DNA of 64,000 nt from Acanthaster planci (GCF_001949145.1 NW_019091361.1:4017870-4081869); one strand, 5' to 3'. Positions 37,631 to 51,713 are shown, numbered from the stretch's first letter. A program made the numbers and translations. The notes: generated by a model not told the origin, from the letters alone.

Positions 37631-37830
37631 TCCAGTCTCGGATGTCGGTAGGGTCAAACAGGAGCCAAAATGGAGTAGCTTCAGAAGATAGAAATTGGGC
37701 AGTTTTGCCCTGGATGTCGCCAGTGAGGAGCCAATGTAACAAGTGGATCACGTTCCTGTGGGTGCATCTTGCCATTTTTTTTCCCTCTTAATATTTTAGG
37801 TATTTTACAATAAAGTTCAATCAATTAGAC
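37631..37830 (+). other. NCKX proximal 3' UTR
   Basis: This sequence follows the TGA stop and runs to the first polyadenylation signal. It holds no recognisable coding sequence. The UTR may extend further, since another AATAAA appears near 39026. Confidence 0.6.
37809..37814 (+). terminator. Polyadenylation signal AATAAA of the NCKX gene
   Basis: A canonical hexamer lies about 180 bases after the stop codon, and a T/G-rich stretch (about 37833-37850) follows as expected for cleavage. Assignment rests on sequence and position only. Confidence 0.55.
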
Positions 37831-38044
37831 TAGTCCTGTTGGCTGTTTGGAAAAGTAGACAACTTGCCTGAAATTATAAAACTACATTAATGTGTCGATA
37901 ATGACTCCCAGATTCACAAACTCGATAGAATTGGCCTGGTTAATTTGATGTTTAGTAGAAGTGGGTTAGTTCAAATTTCAGGGTAGATCACGGAAGTGAA
38001 TAAAGGTAAAAAGAGTCCTTGGTTTTCAGTTCAGGAGCATTGAA

Positions 38045-38104
38045 GCCAAGTAGCCACACTGTTGGCCAAGTAGCCACACTGTTGGCCAAGTAGCCACACT
38101 GTTG
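38045..38104. repeat. Three perfect copies of a 20-bp tandem repeat
   Basis: The unit GCCAAGTAGCCACACTGTTG is repeated exactly three times, starting at 38045, 38065 and 38085. Confidence 0.97.
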
Positions 38105-39025
38105 GTGAACATTTACTTACAGGGGCACTTGTCAAATGGCAACTTGTTCATAATTAAGGCTGTCGGAAAGCCGACAAAAACCTGCCATTATGAACAGCCA
38201 TTTCGAAATAAGGAAAGCATCCAGATGCAGGTGACAAACAATACTCTTATCACTGGTCGGAGAGTGTGCAGATTTTTAATAAATTGTGCAGGTAGTTTTC
38301 TTGCAAATTTGGGGAAGAGGAAGATAGATGTACAGTGTATTTATAGGCAGGGAAATCCCCTATAGTTCACAGGGATTGTCGAAGACGAACTCTGAATGCA
38401 AAGCCAAAATATCCAGTAATCCCTCAGTACACATTCTCTATGCAAGTGCGCGCTGCATCACACGCTTGATGCAGATAGCACAGGACCCAGCCACCCATAG
38501 AAAAGCTGTAGGAAAGATACCAAACCCTGTGCCGATTATGGCCCAGTTCGATCAGTGACCACGGTCAGCTACAAGTCAACTTTGCCTGTTGACCTGTGCC
38601 TGAAATATATGCTGAGTACTGGGCAAAATCAACAAGTAGTTGACGAATGGGCACTGACAGGACTTGGCCCAACTTGGACATGCATCATGCAAGATTACAC
38701 GTACATGTATGCAACCGTGGGTGATGACAACCAGCATTGTTATCAGAACTCGTGCTACACAACTATACAATGTACCGGCTGTTTTCTTCTTCTGACGATG
38801 ATCATTTTGCAATTTGTAAAGGTCATGCATGGTTTTTGCCCATGGGAATTCTCAGAAAGCATGTTGTGTAATTGCATTGTTTGTGCGCACACACACAGAA
38901 GCCTGTCTCTCTACAGTGATTTCTGTGCCCGTGTGTCGAAAATGAAAGCCCTGTGGTGCTGATGAAATCTTACACTCAACTTTTTTTCTGATTTGTTACA
39001 GCCATTGTATTTTAGTCTTTCAGTA

Positions 39026-39031
39026 AATAAA
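39026..39031 (+). terminator. Possible distal polyadenylation signal
   Basis: A second AATAAA sits in AT-rich sequence downstream of the exchanger. It could give a longer 3' UTR. No transcript evidence is visible here. Confidence 0.25.
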
Positions 39032-42000
39032 AGCAACTGATTTCAAAAGGGAAGACGAAAGAGCAGTACATGTATATTATAATGCACGTATGAAACGAAC
39101 AAAAACATTAGTGTCTGTAATCAGTCCTTTGTACAGAGGTGTGCTCTTTTCTCATTTTCTAAGTGTGCAGTGTATGAGCATAGAACAAAATATCAAGTAC
39201 ATATGTACTTTTTGTGACTTTTAAGGTCATCATTTGTGTTACTATATTCAAGTGCAATAAGTATTGTAAATCCAGGCTGTGTATATTAAATAGGAATTCT
39301 AAATACTGGTATGTTACGAACGAAAAAACTTTTATGAATGAGAAAGCAAAAAATACTTTTCTTTGATAACATTCCATATTAAAGTGTAAGTGGGCATTTT
39401 GCATATATGTTAGTGTGTAGTGTTCCCTGGTTGCATGTGCATGAATAACACTAATAGAAATCTATGTGAAATGCTTTTAACTTGGACTAAGGCAAGTGGC
39501 CTCAAGTTACACTATATGAGTAATGAACCTTTTGCCTAATGAGTTCTTGTCTGCAAAACTGAACGTGAGATGCAAAACAAAGAACTGTATGCCGGTACAG
39601 GTAGGCGGCTTGCTTCTTAAAACCTGGCAGATAAAGTCCTTTCATTTTGGTTTCTGGAGTTTTCTGTCTCATACTACTTTGACCCAAAGTACAGTTGTGC
39701 CTGTAGTGAAAACTGCAACAGTTGTGGAGTCGGTAGTTGTGATGAGCTGTGTTTTTTCCCCTCGTCCGGCTGGTAACTACAGTGACACCCTTTCTGCCTG
39801 GTTTGAAGACGGTGGTTCACATTGTTTGTAAGGTTGCAGTGGTAATGCTCAGGAGTGTCCATCTTGTGAGTCGGTAAAGGTGCTGACAGGCAGCGGTGGA
39901 TTCAAACGTTTTGGGCCGTGTTTTCTACCCCGCATCTGGAGACTCTGGGTCCTGTCCGACATGTTGGGCCCACCGGTTCTTTCCATCAGAGCCTCACCCA
40001 CTCACGAATGAGATTCTCCTGCATGGTGCTACTGCAGGCTCACTGGTGCTGCTTTCTCTGCTAAGCAAAACCTCAACTCTCAGTGGCCCACTTTGTTTTC
40101 TTTCCAATGCATGTAGAGAACATACATCAGATCAGTGGAAATGTCAAGAGGCATTTTGAAGAATCCAGGCGCATTGTAAGTGAGCATATTTGCCCATCCA
40201 AACCAATTCTCTAGATTGCTTGCGGCTCATGTGTTTGCCAACTCGCCAATACTCCTCACTTACTGTCTGCTGGGAAATAGTCCCCTAGATCCAACTTGGT
40301 AGGAGTATGGAGAAACAACTGAATAACTTTGAGCAGTCCTTCATGTGTAGCTAAATTACTGCCGCATAAAGAGCGTGCACAAATATTCTTCGTCCATTGT
40401 AGAATATTAAGTACTGAAGATTGCTTCAGCCATAGCTGCGGTCTCTGTGTACTAGCTCAAATTATCCAAAATTCCAAGCGTCCAGGTATCCAAGTATAGA
40501 TTTAACATTACTGAAGAAGTATTTCACGATATGTACATGGATCAGAATTCATATCCTTCTCAAAATTAATATTTATTGTAAACTGTACTACCAGTATATT
40601 GTACAACTTTACTATCGAATAGGAAGAAGAAGTTTAAAATCACATTTACCCTTTAAGTGGTATATACACTATGCGGGCCTCTTTGATTTTTGATTTTTAT
40701 TTATCCTTTTGAAAGTGATCAAAAGAAATGTTTGCACTTTGTTTTGTGAGGAACAGACTCTCCTTACCTGTGCCCAGATATTTGATTCAGTTACCCAGGC
40801 AATTTTTACCGGTTTTTTTTTACTGCACAGGAAAAAACATGTACAGTATTTCTAAAAAGGCCCAAGAGTGTGAATGAGTTTGTTTCAATTGGGAACCCTG
40901 AACAATAGAGGACAATAAGGTCCCCGATCGACAGAGGGTCCCCGATTGACAACTGTGTACAAAACATATGGGTGGTCTTCTAAAAAAAGTTGAAGTACAA
41001 ATGAAAGAGGAACAATAGGGGGTCCCCAGTTGCAGGCAAATACACACTTGCGGGGGTGTGTTTGGACAAAGCACTGTGTTCCTTGCTTGGACCCGAGAAC
41101 AAAAGACGTCCACACGGAACAGGATGCAGCGACATTATGTAGACTCAGGATGGTCCTCACAATGTTTCCCCCGCTGAAAAGCAGTTTCAGATCCATTATT
41201 GGGTAAGGGATATCCGTAGCAGAACAAAGAGGAAGAGTTGGGAATTGTCCCCCACAAAATGAGTATTTTTCGCCGTGGTTTCTTAATTTCACAAAGAGTG
41301 TCTCTTGTAAATATTTAATGCTAACCTGTGTGTGCTTGATCATTTATTTTCTGATTTATGCCATTTGATTACTAATGGATATGGATAAGGTGTGTATTAA
41401 CCATTAATTACTTTCTGTTCAGTTTGATAGTGTGTATTATGTTAATTTTTTTGTTTCAGCAAAACCGACATGACATTGTATTAGATGCAGAATTTTAAAT
41501 TGTAATATAAATATCCAGCATTAATTCCATGTATAGAGATGTAAAAAAAAAAATTATGATGTGAAGAACTTATGCTTGAATTTTTGTGTGAAATCTTGTA
41601 TACATATATTAATATTTGTCTAAATTCAATTCAGCAGTCATACTCCTTGCTCAAACTTCCTTCCATATCATTGGCAATACGCTGTTTCATTAATTACACT
41701 TTTTGTCTGCACGTTGTGAAACTGTAAAGAAAGGTAACTTTAAGAAAATTACTACATAAAGTTCTACAGTTGGAACCGGCCTCCCTAGGCCTTAGACCTG
41801 TTATGTTTTATTCTTCTTTGGAGACCAGTGATGCCATACCAGGCGATAAAGCATTTGATACACTTGTTCGACAACATTTCACCCACGGATTCTGCACTTT
41901 CAGAGATGTGTTACTTTTAATTGAACTGAAAAAAAAAAAGGATGCACATTCCTTTGGAAATGAGTTGAAAAGTCACTCTCACATTTCTAACTTCTCCAGA

Positions 42001-42808
42001 GCTGATGTTTCTTCATATACCAACTACTGAACATGCAGAATGCACAGTGGGTGCATACAGATGCTTCAGAGCTCTGGTTACTGTATTATATGTGACCTGC
42101 TCTGCCAAAAAGGGTAATAAGTCACGCAATGCCAAAACATGCTGTAGCCGCTTCTATTTCGAGAGGGCAAAATTTCTTGAAAAATGTAATTTTTGTGTGT
42201 GTTTCTAGTCCTTTAATAGCTTCTATAACATGTAAATTTTCAGACTTTGTGACTACAAACATGGATACTGCAGAATAAAGATGCAAAATTGATCATTCGG
42301 TAGGAAATCCAACATAGCATTTTCCATCTAAAAATGTAGATGTGCAAATGTCTATGTATCTCTGGAACCCAGCGCACTGCAGGGGTCATTCATATATCAA
42401 ATTGTAGCTTGTGATGTACTCAATCCAGTCATATCCAAAACTGATAACCTGGATATGGTGACTTACATGTATTACCCATTTTTCCAGAGCCGATCACATT
42501 ATGACAATAGGCCATTGTTTGATAGTACTGCATTTTGAATGGCACAAAAAGTACATTAGAATACATGTAGTGTATGGCATGAGAGACGGAAACATTACGT
42601 GAGGTGTTGTATTATTCATTACCCTTGTTTTCCAAGCTAGCACGAAGAATTCAGGGATATTTGCTCCTGGCTGTGTATTTCAATTACATTTATAAACCCT
42701 GTTGTATTTTTTAGCTCTGTCTGAGTCCCTGCGTGCAGTGCCAGTTGCAAAGAATCTCACTGGACTGGGGGGAGCCAGTCTCCCGCAGCATGTTTGCTTG
42801 CATGTTAT

Positions 42809-42908
42809 TGTCTGAATCCTGCCCATCAATGTGTAGGGTACCAGTGTCTAAAGACACTGACAATGTCTGAATCCTGCCCATCAATGTGTAGGGTACCAGT
42901 GTCTAAAG
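42809..42908. repeat. Direct duplication of 45 bp with 10-bp spacer
   Basis: The block starting TGTCTGAATCCTGCCCATCA at 42809 is repeated without change at 42864 (period 55). Confidence 0.96.
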
Positions 42909-45900
42909 CCAGTTGATTATTCATGCTGTGAAATGGGAATGCCACTTGAGCAAAGTTTGGTGTTCGGAGCAAAATTGGACAGAGTCGAATTCAACTTTTG
43001 CACACGTGCTTCTCAAAGATTTGATGTGGCACCTGGAAATTGAAGGCCTATGTTAAAGTGCATGCAGCCTTGACAATGCTGCACTTCCTTTTCCCATGTG
43101 GGTATACAGCAGGGCTTAAAAATCCAACTTTATGTAAGAAATTAGGGTGCATGTAGTTAAAGCATTTTGTTGTAATTATCTGTGTAGAATTTGCCTTCTG
43201 ATTTGGTTTAGAAATCCAACTATCCTTGTAACACTCTGTGCTTGTTTGCGTCTTCCAAACGTTGACTGTAAAAATGTGCTTGTCACCAGACCGCACTATG
43301 GAGACGTTACAATGTCACTCTGCAATTACTGCATTGTGTTACCATGATCAAGTCAAGCACATTCCTAATTAAACACAGTGCTGGGTGTGATGTTGGGGTT
43401 AATCATTGTTCATGTTACTTACATGGCAACACATCACGTGTGCGGCAAACACAACAATCACCCAGCAAAGTAACATCAGTGGATTCGAATCAGCCATCCC
43501 AAAGAATTTTTAGAATGGATGCCTGGGTAGGCAGTAAAGTACAATAATCCCTTAACATTCCCTCAAATTCAGATCACTGGGAAGCATCAACATGCCACTG
43601 CATCGTAGTCTTCTGATTCTGGAGAGTAATTTGTTTTGCCATTTATATGACTGTAGGTAATGTTAGTGCTGTATTACTTCAGGGCATTTTGATTTAAGAT
43701 AAGAGAAAACAAAGTATCGAAATTCCTCAATTATATTTCTGACGCGTCATATTTAGCAACGCATATACAAATTTTGAATCCGCTCTCTGTTCAGTGCACT
43801 ATATTACTTAATATACCTGTATCTACACCACCAAGTATAGGCATATACATGTATAGATATTGGGACTGTATGTATGTATGTATGTATATTTGTAAATACT
43901 CCAAAAATGGTGAAGAACAAATTCATGCAAAACAAAGAACAAAAACTAACAAAGTAGAGAGTTTTGAACTGTACATTGAAAGCACAAGAAAAGATGACAA
44001 TAATATTGACAGGTGGAACAAGGTTACTGTTCCTGTAAGGATGATGATGTACGCCGGTGTGCAATCTAATCTACCTTTTTAGTTTATTTGTATTATTTAA
44101 GTTGGGTAAATGAATGTTTTATTTTTTTCAGTTTGGGACTCTTTTCTAGTGAGCAGATGTATGATAAAATATTTTGTTTACTAGGTGTCAGGTAGAATAG
44201 ATATTATTGTTGATTATTTGCCAACAGCTTTCAGCTGTGCTGATGTTGTGATGCAAGTAGCCGTGTATAAACGCAAGAGAAGATGCTTTGTTAGGGATCG
44301 TCTTACGAACAAAGATACGTTCTCTCTCAAATCCCAGTTTGTAATTTGCAGTGAATATGTACAATGGATTAACCTCGTAAGAAATCTGCTTAATTTTTAT
44401 GTCTGTGGCAAATTCATTAGTATAAAAGCCGTTCTCTCTGCAAAATGTGAGAAGTGTTTTACTTATGAGTGAACACCACGACTGACTCTGTTAGCTGCTA
44501 CGTACAGGTATTAGAAATTTTTATTAAAAGTTGTTTCGAGTTTAAGTTTTCATGCTCTGAGAAGAGTTGTACACAAGTTAAAGTCTGGCTCGTTTTCAAG
44601 ACACAGTTCCAAATAGCAAACATGAACAGCCCAATACTTTTGTTTTCCAGCTTAAAAAAAAAACTGTGTCCCTGTTTTTTATGCGGTCATAATGTTATTA
44701 TTACTGTCAGAAACCTGTGGAAAATAAAACATACAGCGCACAACTACATAGAAAAGCCTTTCGCTCTCTACATGTGGAGTTCTTAATCTTGAAGTTTCTT
44801 AATATAGCCCGCCGTCTACCTTCCTGAAGTATTCACTACACCCTCCTTGACTCCAAGGATGATTTCCAATGGGTTTGTCATCCTTGTCTCTCATTCCTGA
44901 GGTTTTGCAATCAGGGAGAATAGCTTGGTTAATTTGTCAAACCTTGAGGACTGCATGGTGCCCAGCACACCTGATGGTCAGGAATAGAGCTCTGTGATCA
45001 TTAGAAATCATTATTACAGACCAGACGTCACCGAGACAGGTTATTAACGGGCTCATACAATTCGAATTTAACTGGAAATGTCCTTGGGCTGAAAGGAGGG
45101 AGGTTGCAAGTGCCGATCAATAGTCATGTCAATAAGTAATGTCGCCGATTGATGAGATTTTGATGCAGTCAGTTCTTGAGGTCGTGACAAATCAGCAATG
45201 GTAATTAAAACTATATGTTATTTTTTGGGGGGGGGAAGTCTTGATGCTTTTTGTCATGCAATATTTTTTAGGGGGAGGGGGATGTTCAGGAAGGGTGAAT
45301 TTGAGAGAAAAGTGGCCCCCTAAAATTTCATACGGCATGTGCAATTCTGGACGGTGTAACAAGAGCCGTAAGGGCAAATCACTACTTAACTGATAGCTTG
45401 AAGGTGTAGTCATGGATTTCTAAATATTTCATCATTATATTGAGAGCAAATTTGGCCTTTGCAGCCATGAAATTCCTTGTTTCTGTTACAGAAACCACGT
45501 CATATGCATGGTCTGCATGGAATGCAAAGGTTCCATTGGAAGAAAATAACAAAACCAGCTTTAAATCGGGGATCAGTCCCTTGGACTAGGGTGCTTGATT
45601 TGTGTTGTTTGCTCACCGTCAAGGGATTTCTTTTCCTCGAAGTCCCAATACACTGGGATAGTGCAGTCTTTCCGGCCCAGCTCTCTGCAGGTAGTTAATT
45701 ACCTGGTTAACTAGTAATCAAGGCGTGGGTTGGTTCAGTCCCTGTGTCTGCTTCAAGCAATCACCACAAGGCATTGTCGGTAATTGTTCAGAGATAGAGA
45801 TGCAAAGGCGAGCGTCTGCTATGTCAAAACGACTGTTTTCAAACAGGAGAAATAATATGTGACAACCCAGGTTCATACCATGCTATAGTTACGAAACCAT

Positions 45901-48670
45901 TATGAGGTTTGAGTATAAAGCAAAATCATACACTACTTTAACAATTTGCAGCTGGACAAATTCTCATTTGCCAAATTCATTTAAAATTGGAATTTGAAAG
46001 CTGAATAGTTTTTGCACTAGGACATCACAAAATAAAAAATGTGCTCCCCAGCCTTAGTGAAGAACATTCTATGATCAATTTGAGTTTAGTTGTAAATCCT
46101 CGCAAAATAGACCCTTTGACTGTTATCTTTTGACTTTGGTCTTTGTCATCTTGTCAAAATATTAATTTCACACCATATAACTCACGTTCAAATCCAAAAG
46201 CTTGAGTTGCAAGAATGGCATACATACATGTACTGATAATCTGACTTAATGCAATATACATATATTTATGTTATCATTTAATGTTTAGTAATGTAATTGA
46301 TGTACAGTAACCAGTGTGACTGGGTAGAATAAACCCTGCAGCAAACTGCAGGGTTGGAAATCTTGAAATTAAACACATTCCTCGAGCTTCTAAAATTGCT
46401 TGTTATTGTATCCACTTTTTTAAAATCTAATTTATTATTGGACAGTATTTTTGCTTGGCATTATTAGGTCGTTTCCTATACCTATTATGTATGTGGCTTT
46501 TTTAAGGCAATTTCTTTCAGAATTGTCTGGAAGAACAAAGTCAGTGAAAATTTTAAAAAAGCGGCACAGGGTTCATCTGAAGTTAGTTTTTGTCAAATGA
46601 TCACATTCCCCAAAGTCAGATATATTGATTTTATTTCTAAGAGTTTTTAGTTTTGGTTTTCAGACATTCACAAGGGATCCTTTCCAGCAGCACAAAAATA
46701 TTCTTAACTTATCAATTCCAAATGAATGGGCACGCGCAGTCCATTCTGAAATGTTTTGGCATTTCATGTTAAAATGGAAATGCCTATTAAGTGCAGCCAA
46801 CCTTGGAAAATTGCAGACATGCAAAGGCAATTCATTTTTAGCCAATGAACGTACTGACGGTGGGCTTTAATCCCTTGTGAGCTCCCAGCTGGACCAAGAA
46901 AGGGGTCAATTTTCCTAGCAACGGAGGCTCCTTTGGTTCCCTGGTTCACAGATGACTAGGAAATGCACGCCTTAATGTTGCATTGCTACTACCAACCAAA
47001 TGAACATTTCGCATCAACATGGCTCTTTTCAACGGACGTGGAGGTGCTTCTGCTCAAGGCAGATTAAGGCCAAATTTACGGACAACTCCAGCCTCTTCTG
47101 TAGTGTTTAGACACTCTAACCTGATAACAGGAATTTGGAGTTAGTACTGAAATCAGCCTGATTTAGGGCCTATAATTTTAAAACAATTCAGTGGTGAGGA
47201 TCTTGTTGGAAGTTATCAGTCAATTAATTTGGTTCCCATGATACAATGAAAGTGCAGCTTCTTTCATAAAAGACAGCTTCTGCTTAAAAAGTAGAAACCA
47301 CACAGTTGGACAAACCTCTCCGAGTCACTTTGCTTTAAGACTTCTTCCTCGAGTGGAAAGCACTCAAGGGAAACGTCCGGAACATCACAAACTCTTAACA
47401 GAAAAGGGGAAAAAAGAATGTCATACCACAGAGAACCTTAGGAGTTAACATTTCAGTGTCAGCATCATCTTTGAGACATAATCTGCTGCTATCTCGATGA
47501 GGTTTTGGACGCTTTGCAGACGGGAATTTTTTTCCACTGAGGAATTTGTCTCAGTGTTGTGGTCAAGACCATCACGAGTCCCCACAAGACTGTCACAAGA
47601 CCAACACAAGACCTCAACCCTGAATTCAAGTCACAAGCTATTCTAATTAACTCCAACAAAAGCATTCCTTTGCACTGCTCACCCTGTTACTGGGGACTGG
47701 TCTTTCATTGCCTGATCATGCATGGCCTTGACAAACATGGATTTGTCTCTGAGGAATAGCCCCCAGCACAGAAGTAACGCAGCTGCCGTTCTCTTTTGTG
47801 CCACTCTGCTTATGTGTTGAGTTCTTTTAGTGTTGGCTTGTTACACAGTGTACCTGCAACTGGTTTTTCCTTTTTGCACAGTGCTGTAAAATTCACTGCT
47901 TCCTAGCTGCCGACTCAACCTCGCTATTCATCCTCATTAATACTCTACTTTCCAGGTGTCAACAGTGGGGACCACTGGAAACCCATGGTGTTGATATGAA
48001 GAGCTAGCCACTCAATACAGCTGGAGGGGCAGCGTAATCCCAGACCTAATCAAACTGCTACCTCCGTGGGGAAGGTTGGGGGGATTGGACTAGCCTGCTC
48101 TGCTATAAACTTGATAAAACTACGGGGGAAAAACAACCAATCGAGAAACCATCCAGAAGGGATACTCTATAGGGGTGGATTCCCGTGTGGAGACTGTGAA
48201 AAATTCACAAGTTGCGAAACGCGGTCTGCGGGGTCCGTGCAGGGTGCAAATTAATAAGGCAGGATCGTGGCAGAGTGCAACGAGTTGGCAACAGCAAAGA
48301 CCCTCCGAGGGAATTCACGTGGCCGCCACCAGCACACCCAGAAAATTGAATTTATAAGATGTACATAACTGCAAGTCATAACGAGGGGAAGAGCTCAGCC
48401 TGTGAAAGTGAGAGATGCATCATTATCATGCAGGTCTGTCTTCTTGCAGAGGAAGTCTGGGATTCAAACCTGGTAAAAAGGGCAACCTGTGTGGGCAGAA
48501 GACAGCTGAAAAGAACCAAGGAAACTTTCACAGAAAGCAGTGTCACAAGGAAGTCAAAGATAAAACCCTAAATTTTGGATATCAAATAAGCTACTTGCGA
48601 GTTAAATTTGAATAAAATCTGGTACACTGTGTTATCTGATTGCACAGAAACATAACAATTTGAATTCCAC
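42909..48670. other. Intergenic, no gene seen
   Basis: This is AT-rich sequence with short open frames only. It holds a (GTAT)n tract at 43867-43887 and a perfect 10-bp stem hairpin at 46332-46355. I see no conserved protein motif on either strand. Confidence 0.6.
46332..46355. repeat. Perfect 10-bp stem hairpin
   Basis: AACCCTGCAG, loop CAAA, then CTGCAGGGTT. The context is AT-rich intergenic DNA and there is no T-tract that would suggest a terminator. Confidence 0.85.
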
Positions 48671-48672
48671 AG

Positions 48673-48869
48673 ACTAAAGACACTGTTGCTATACCTCGTG
48701 ATTCGGGGCAAGCTTTTGCATAGCAACCACCATCTCTGGAATGAGCTGGTTCCTTTGTGCCGTTCTTATCCATTGAGAACAGTGTATTGTTGCAAGGTGT
48801 CTCTTCTGTAACTAAGCAACAGCTTGCCCCAAATCACGAGGTATACATGTAGCAACAGTGGTTTTTAGT
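48673..48869. mobile_element. 197-bp hairpin MITE
   Basis: The left end ACTAAAGACACTGTTGCTA and the inverted right end ACTAAAAACCACTGTTGCTA agree closely. Both continue into TATACCTCGTGATT and GGGGCAAGC. The right arm has a short CATGTA insertion. No coding sequence and no clear target duplication are seen. Confidence 0.75.
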
Positions 48870-50353
48870 ATGAAGAATTCAAGTTACGTTCATGTGAATT
48901 TAAAGAACTCAGTGTTCCAGATTTTATTCAAATTTAACAGGCAAATGGCTCATTTTGCATCATTCTTCCATGGATCACCCTTGCCCCTCTCATTCTAAGG
49001 AAACCTCCTGCTGTGCAGTCGAACACAGTGTCAAAATGCAATGACCTCCACTCTGCTAAATAATTACATGAAAATTATAAAACATCAGATTGTTTCCATC
49101 AAAAGTAAACCTGAGATATTATTGGACACTCTTCTTCTAAGGCAATGTTTGTGACCGAGAAGCCATTTTAAAATGGCCATCACAAAGTTACAGTATAAAC
49201 ACATTTCTTATTTTGGTCCGTTTGTTTTATGTACATGTATATTGCATATACATATCTATTATGCCAACTTCGCCACAAAATTCACAAAGTGATGTATCAT
49301 ATATTTCCCAGATCCCTAAAATGCATAGTCTACATGTCGTATGCTGCTGGCCGGTGTGTCAAACTATCCAATCGCTTTGTGATACGACTGACAAATTCAA
49401 CCATGACAGTTTTCTCAAAGTCTCACTGAGGTGAAGTTGTGGCATGTCTGGGTACACCAAAACCTTTCACAATTCCTTCAATCTGAGGACAATGTCTCAA
49501 CAATGAAGAGTTACTCACTTCTATGTTTTCATCAACTATTTCTAGCACATGCACTTACATGTATTTCTAGTAACTCAAGGGTGACAGACATCAGTGAATT
49601 GACGAGCCACAAGGTTGTATAATTCTGTCCTTTCGGATTTTATCGTGTTTATTCAAGATGTTACAGCAGGTTTTTCATCAGCACCCTCAGCAGAATGAGG
49701 TAGTGCCAGGCATGCTGCAGGAATCTAGCTCACAAAAAAATAACAGACCTGTGAGCACTTAGATTCTGAGGGAATTACCACTGAAACAGACGTATTCACC
49801 AATTAACCAAAATGCCACAGACAAGACAAATACAAGCAAATGTTACTTACAACTTATACACATACAGAATTTTGGTAACATTATACTTATTTTGTATATA
49901 TTTGTAGTTGATTGTCACAACTGGATGCAGTTGAAGCCAAAAGATTGAAATCTCATACTCTCCAGTCACCCACTGACTAGCTTTTGGACTGATCCACTTG
50001 AGAAATGTGACATTACTTGGTCACATTTCTAAACTTCTCAGTTTGTCTACTCAGTCTGTTGATGCAATCTAACCCACTGGGTTGTGCCAGACTGCCCATC
50101 TTGGAAAATGGAACAGATATCCTGTTGTCTGTTGAACTTAAAAGGACATACAGGATTAAGAGTTTTTTGGGTTAGCTCCTGGGGTACAGGTGTAGCTTTG
50201 GATCCATTATACCCACCTGTCTTCTCTTGATGACCAGGTTAATAGCTAATTACAGGCCAATGTCTTATGCTAAGAAGCTTGCTATCCCCAATACATACAC
50301 ATTTACATTTAATTACCCAGAAAACAAAAAAATACAAATGCATTTGTTGTGTT

Positions 50354-50560
50354 TATTTGCTCTGTGCACGCTGCCGCCATAGGCATGTAGAGCCTTGAGC
50401 TGGCAGCTTTACACAATAAACATAGCCAGTTCAGGGGTTCTTGTGTGTGCTGTGTTAGTTCTGATGCCATGTGATTGGACAAAGCGATTCTGACACGACT
50501 GTACAAGCTGCCAGTTCCAGGCTCTGCATGCCTATGGTGGCAGTGTGCAAAGAGCAAATA
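50354..50560. mobile_element. 203-bp hairpin MITE flanked by TA
   Basis: Arms of about 60 bp: the left begins TTTGCTCTGTGCACGCTGCC and the inverted right TTTGCTCTTTGCACACTGCC, both continuing with CCATAGGCATG and AGAGCCT. TA is present on both sides (50354-50355 and 50559-50560). Two open frames on opposite strands inside it are mirror artefacts of the inverted repeat. Confidence 0.8.
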
Positions 50561-50602
50561 GAGTATAAAGGACATGGGTGTCCACTGTCCAGATGTTTGC
50601 CT

Positions 50603-51192
50603 TTAACCACTCCCTGCCGGGGATTCCGGATCCGGACACGTATGCTTTATATGCGTGGCCGGGGTCTCGGACAAAGGGAACAGGGCCTTGTAACAAAAGA
50701 CCGTACTCGGTACAAAAGAACAGGCTGCTGGGAATTACCAACATTTTTTCACTCTCAAAAGTGGAGGTAATCCAGCCTTGTTTTGAAACAGTATACCATG
50801 GTTTGGGGCATTTAGAGCGAGCGGATTACCACCGGGGACAAATGGGCTCCACCACCGCAGCGATGAGCTACACAGCACCGCTGCGTGCTAATCTGGCCCC
50901 TATTGAAAAGAGGTCTGCAGCACACTGAGTCAGGTTTGTGAACAAAAGAAAGCTATATAACACTGCACAATCTGGGCTCTTTTTACAAGGCTGCAGGCCT
51001 GGCTGAAATACTCAGACGTCAATAGATTTTGTCTGTCAGGCTAGAGGGGCCACCAGACAGTCCTTCACATGTTTGTAAGTGTCCAGAAAATGAAGATAGG
51101 AATTTCAAAGAATTTTGAAAACAGACAAAAATGATGAATATCCCGGCCCAGCATCATCAACATTGACAACTGCCCCAGCAGGAAATGGTTAA
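50603..51192 (+). mobile_element. TTAA-type MITE, complete copy B
   Basis: The element 50607-51188 has ends CCACTCCCTGCCGGGG and, inverted, CCATTTCCTGCTGGGG (13 of 16 identical). TTAA lies on both sides (50603-50606 and 51189-51192). TTAA targets are typical of piggyBac and Kolobok transposons; which one is not determined. Its right 410 bp matches the truncated copy at 36678-37039. Confidence 0.82.
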
Positions 51193-51663
51193 AAATGTAG
51201 AAAATAGACAGTCGTTGGAAACTACCACATAAATTATGCTCGTGCTAGAACAACTACATGCAGTTTGCTGGTTAATGCTTTGTCGGTCTATTTACACTCA
51301 ACAGTGGTCAGACTTTTTAATGAAAGGAATCTTGAATTCTGCGTAGCAGTATGCCCAGTAGTTGAGTCAACTTCATATGTATGGCGTTAAGCATGTATTG
51401 GAGTCCTCCTTGCCAAATCTTGCTGAGCGAAATCTGTCCGTGTCCATTTGGCATAATTTGGGTGCTACGTAGCTTCAAGATGACTTTCCCTGTCCTGACT
51501 GTTCTGCCCCTCGGGGGCTCATACCAAGACTACAGCTATCGACTGTATAACACGTACATGTACTAGAGGTTTCACACTAAACTGTAAAGTACTACTGCCT
51601 CATTGCATGTTCCACTGTGCCTTTAGGCGGCTGGTTTGACTGTGCCAACTGCGGCAACTGCCA

Positions 51664-51713
51664 ACTCCCGACAGGCTGTCAGTTCCTTACTCCCGACAGG
51701 CTGTCAGTTCCTT
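51664..51713. repeat. Two copies of a 25-bp tandem repeat
   Basis: The unit starting ACTCCCGACAGGCTGTCAGT at 51664 recurs at 51689. Confidence 0.95.

Larger units (their letters stand above)
37831..42800. other. Intergenic or extended 3' UTR, no gene seen
   Basis: This is AT-rich unique sequence holding a 3 x 20-bp tandem repeat (38045-38104) and a distal AATAAA (39026). Open frames are short and without family resemblance, and no splice-consistent exon chain is visible. Confidence 0.6.

Noticed and set aside
37382-37657. 91-codon acidic open frame on the - strand opposite NCKX exon 7
   Set aside because: It is the mirror of a GC-rich coding exon whose + strand frame matches NCKX2 closely. 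The antisense product is low-complexity Asp/Glu/Gln-rich and has no splice or start context.
38045-38104. Three evenly spaced identical repeats resembling a small CRISPR array
   Set aside because: The copies are directly adjacent with no spacers, and the window is animal DNA. It is a simple tandem repeat.
50309-50770. Two open frames on opposite strands with similar peptides
   Set aside because: They are produced by the two arms of the TA-flanked hairpin MITE, not by genes.
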